Assembly: GCF_002104765.1 (NCBI RefSeq)
Contig: NZ_NCXM01000013.1
Coordinates: 102,613-166,612, forward strand
DNA: 64,000 nt
Reading direction: 5' to 3'
Source: Mycolicibacterium vulneris
GTDB lineage: Bacteria > Actinomycetota > Actinomycetes > Mycobacteriales > Mycobacteriaceae
How positions within the stretch are numbered: the first letter of the stretch is position 1; each line of letters begins with the position of its first letter. Made by a program: the position numbers and the translations under genes. Shown here in pieces: positions 63,033 to 64,000 of the stretch. Below the pieces are notes generated by a model, which was not told where the DNA came from, did no database searches, and saw only the letters and a program-made list of their open reading frames with translations.

Positions 63033-63359
63033 ATGCAAAGTTTGATCCTGTTCCTGCCGTTCCTGCTCATCATGGGCGGGTTCATGTACTTGGCGTCGCG
63101 CCGCCAGAAGCGCGCGATGCAGGCCACCATCGACCTGCACGAGTCGCTGCGTCCCGGCGACCGGGTGCACACCACGTCGGGCCTGCAGGCCACCGTTGTC
63201 GCGATCACCGACGACAACGTCGACCTGGAGATCGCACCCGGCGTGGTGACCACCTGGATGAAGCTGGCGATCCGCGACCGGATCCTGCCCGACAACGACG
63301 ACGACCTGTCCGACGGCGACGACTCCGCCGACGAGGACCCGATCACCAAGGATTTCTGA
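63033..63359 (+). CDS. yajC: Sec translocon accessory subunit YajC
   Basis: A 108-residue protein with one N-terminal membrane helix (SLILFLPFLLIMGGFMYLA) and the YajC domain (RRQKRAMQATIDLHESLRPGDRVHTTSGLQATVV, EIAPGVVTTWMKLAIRDRI), ending in an acidic tail. It accompanies SecD-SecF at the translocon. Its start ATG is at 63033, and secD follows after 110 bases, the usual order. Confidence 0.93.
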   Translation: MQSLILFLPFLLIMGGFMYLASRRQKRAMQATIDLHESLRPGDRVHTTSGLQATVVAITDDNVDLEIAPGVVTTWMKLAIRDRILPDNDDDLSDGDDSADEDPITKDF

Positions 63360-63469
63360 CCGGGATTCCCCACCGATCGCTGCAACGGACCGCTTGCGCA
63401 ACGGGCAAGTGGGGGCCACGTAGGCTCTGTCCGGGGTAACTAACCGATTTTCGAGGAGATAGAAGGAAC

Positions 63470-64000
63470 GTGGCATCGTCTTCGGCGCCGGTGCACCCTG
63501 CCCGCTACCTGTCGGTCTTCTTGTTATTGCTCGTCGGCGTCTACCTGCTGGTGTTTCTCACCGGGGACAAGCGGGCCGCCCCCAAGCTCGGTATCGACCT
63601 GCAGGGCGGCACCCGGGTCACACTGACCGCGCGCACTCCGGACGGCTCGAAACCCAGCCGTGAGGCGTTGGCGCAGGCCCAGCAGATCATCGGCGCCCGG
63701 GTCAACGGGCTCGGCGTCTCCGGTTCGGAGGTCGTCGTCGACGGCGACAACCTGATCATCACGGTCCCCGGGAACGACGGCAACGAGGCCCGCAACCTGG
63801 GCCAGACCGCCCGCCTCTACATCCGGCCGGTGCTCAACTCGATGCCGGCCCAGAGCGCCGAGCCCAAGCCGCCGGCGCGCCAGCCCGCGGGCGGTCAGCC
63901 GGCTCCGGGGCAGCCCGCGCCCGGTCAGCCCGCCCCGGGGCAGCCGGCTCCCGGCCAGCCCGCTCCGGCTCAACTGGCCCCCGCTCAACCCGCTCCCGCC
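63470..64000 (+). CDS. secD: Protein translocase subunit SecD, N-terminal part (runs off window)
   Basis: From a GTG at 63470 (GAAGGAAC upstream) the frame is open to the window edge, about 177 residues. After a membrane helix ([21 protein letters not shown]) comes the periplasmic start [17 protein letters not shown], the SecD signature, and [14 protein letters not shown]. The visible end is a Pro/Ala/Gly/Gln stretch of repeated PAPGQ units, a mycobacterial insertion in the periplasmic domain. SecD-SecF uses the proton gradient to complete export. Confidence 0.95.
   Translation, partial: MASSSAPVHPARYLSVFLLLLVGVYLLVFLTGDKRAAPKLGIDLQGGTRVTLTARTPDGSKPSREALAQAQQIIGARVNGLGVSGSEVVVDGDNLIITVPGNDGNEARNLGQTARLYIRPVLNSMPAQSAEPKPPARQPAGGQPAPGQPAPGQPAPGQPAPGQPAPAQLAPAQPAPA

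Overview
The window is high-GC actinobacterial DNA and almost certainly a chromosome segment of a Mycobacterium species. Positions 39.6-64 kb follow the Mycobacterium tuberculosis order Rv2614c (thrS) to Rv2587c (secD) nearly gene for gene. The rest is mycobacterial accessory content: fatty acyl-AMP/CoA ligases, a WS/DGAT-type protein, F420-type and nitronate oxidoreductases, and TetR/EthR relatives. A mini-catalase of the type known as MAP-2744c from M. avium subsp. paratuberculosis suggests a slow grower near the M. avium complex, but the species cannot be fixed from sequence alone.

Layout. 0-5.3 kb: start of a GAF-domain gene, an adenylate-forming lipid ligase, and a coupled GT4 glycosyltransferase/toroid pair. 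5.3-12.5 kb: stress and envelope accessory genes, including two oppositely oriented DUF5994 paralogues that share a strikingly conserved 5' leader, a transglutaminase-like protein, a WS/DGAT protein without its catalytic histidines, a repeat-built coiled-coil protein, a small secreted protein and an SRPBCC protein. 12.5-23 kb: oxidoreductases, a mini-catalase, transporters, a YbdK-type ligase, a STAS protein, a frameshifted TetR gene, DedA, an SGNH hydrolase and a metal-type permease.

23-30.4 kb is an aromatic-acid catabolic island. An IclR regulator converges on a five-gene operon in which every junction is a 4-bp overlap: Rieske dioxygenase alpha and beta, an unknown 88-residue protein, a dihydrodiol dehydrogenase and a class II aldolase-type decarboxylase. 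Divergent from it is pcaH-pcaG-pcaB. Together they predict a phthalate-type acid -> dihydrodiol -> dihydroxy acid -> protocatechuate -> carboxymuconate -> carboxymuconolactone route. It is followed by a deleted EthR-like regulator with an operator-like repeat still in place. 30.9-35.8 kb is a redox/hypoxia-looking divergon (DUF2249 plus methyltransferase against fdxA plus a cysteine-containing HTH regulator), then cupin, nitronate monooxygenase and decayed relatives.

36-64 kb is mainly conserved core: thrS, Ap4A phosphorylase, PI-phosphate synthase, PatA, PimA and a NUDIX gene (translation-linked PIM biosynthesis); PLP synthesis (pdxS/pdxT) around tesB2; yebC; a speE membrane operon; an SOS-controlled ruvCAB; two paralogous membrane proteins around a DUF1304 gene; carboxylic acid reductase; gabT; yajC; and the start of secD. 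At least six genes between 12 and 36 kb are truncated or frameshifted, against none seen in the core part, which marks the left half as a fast-evolving accessory region.
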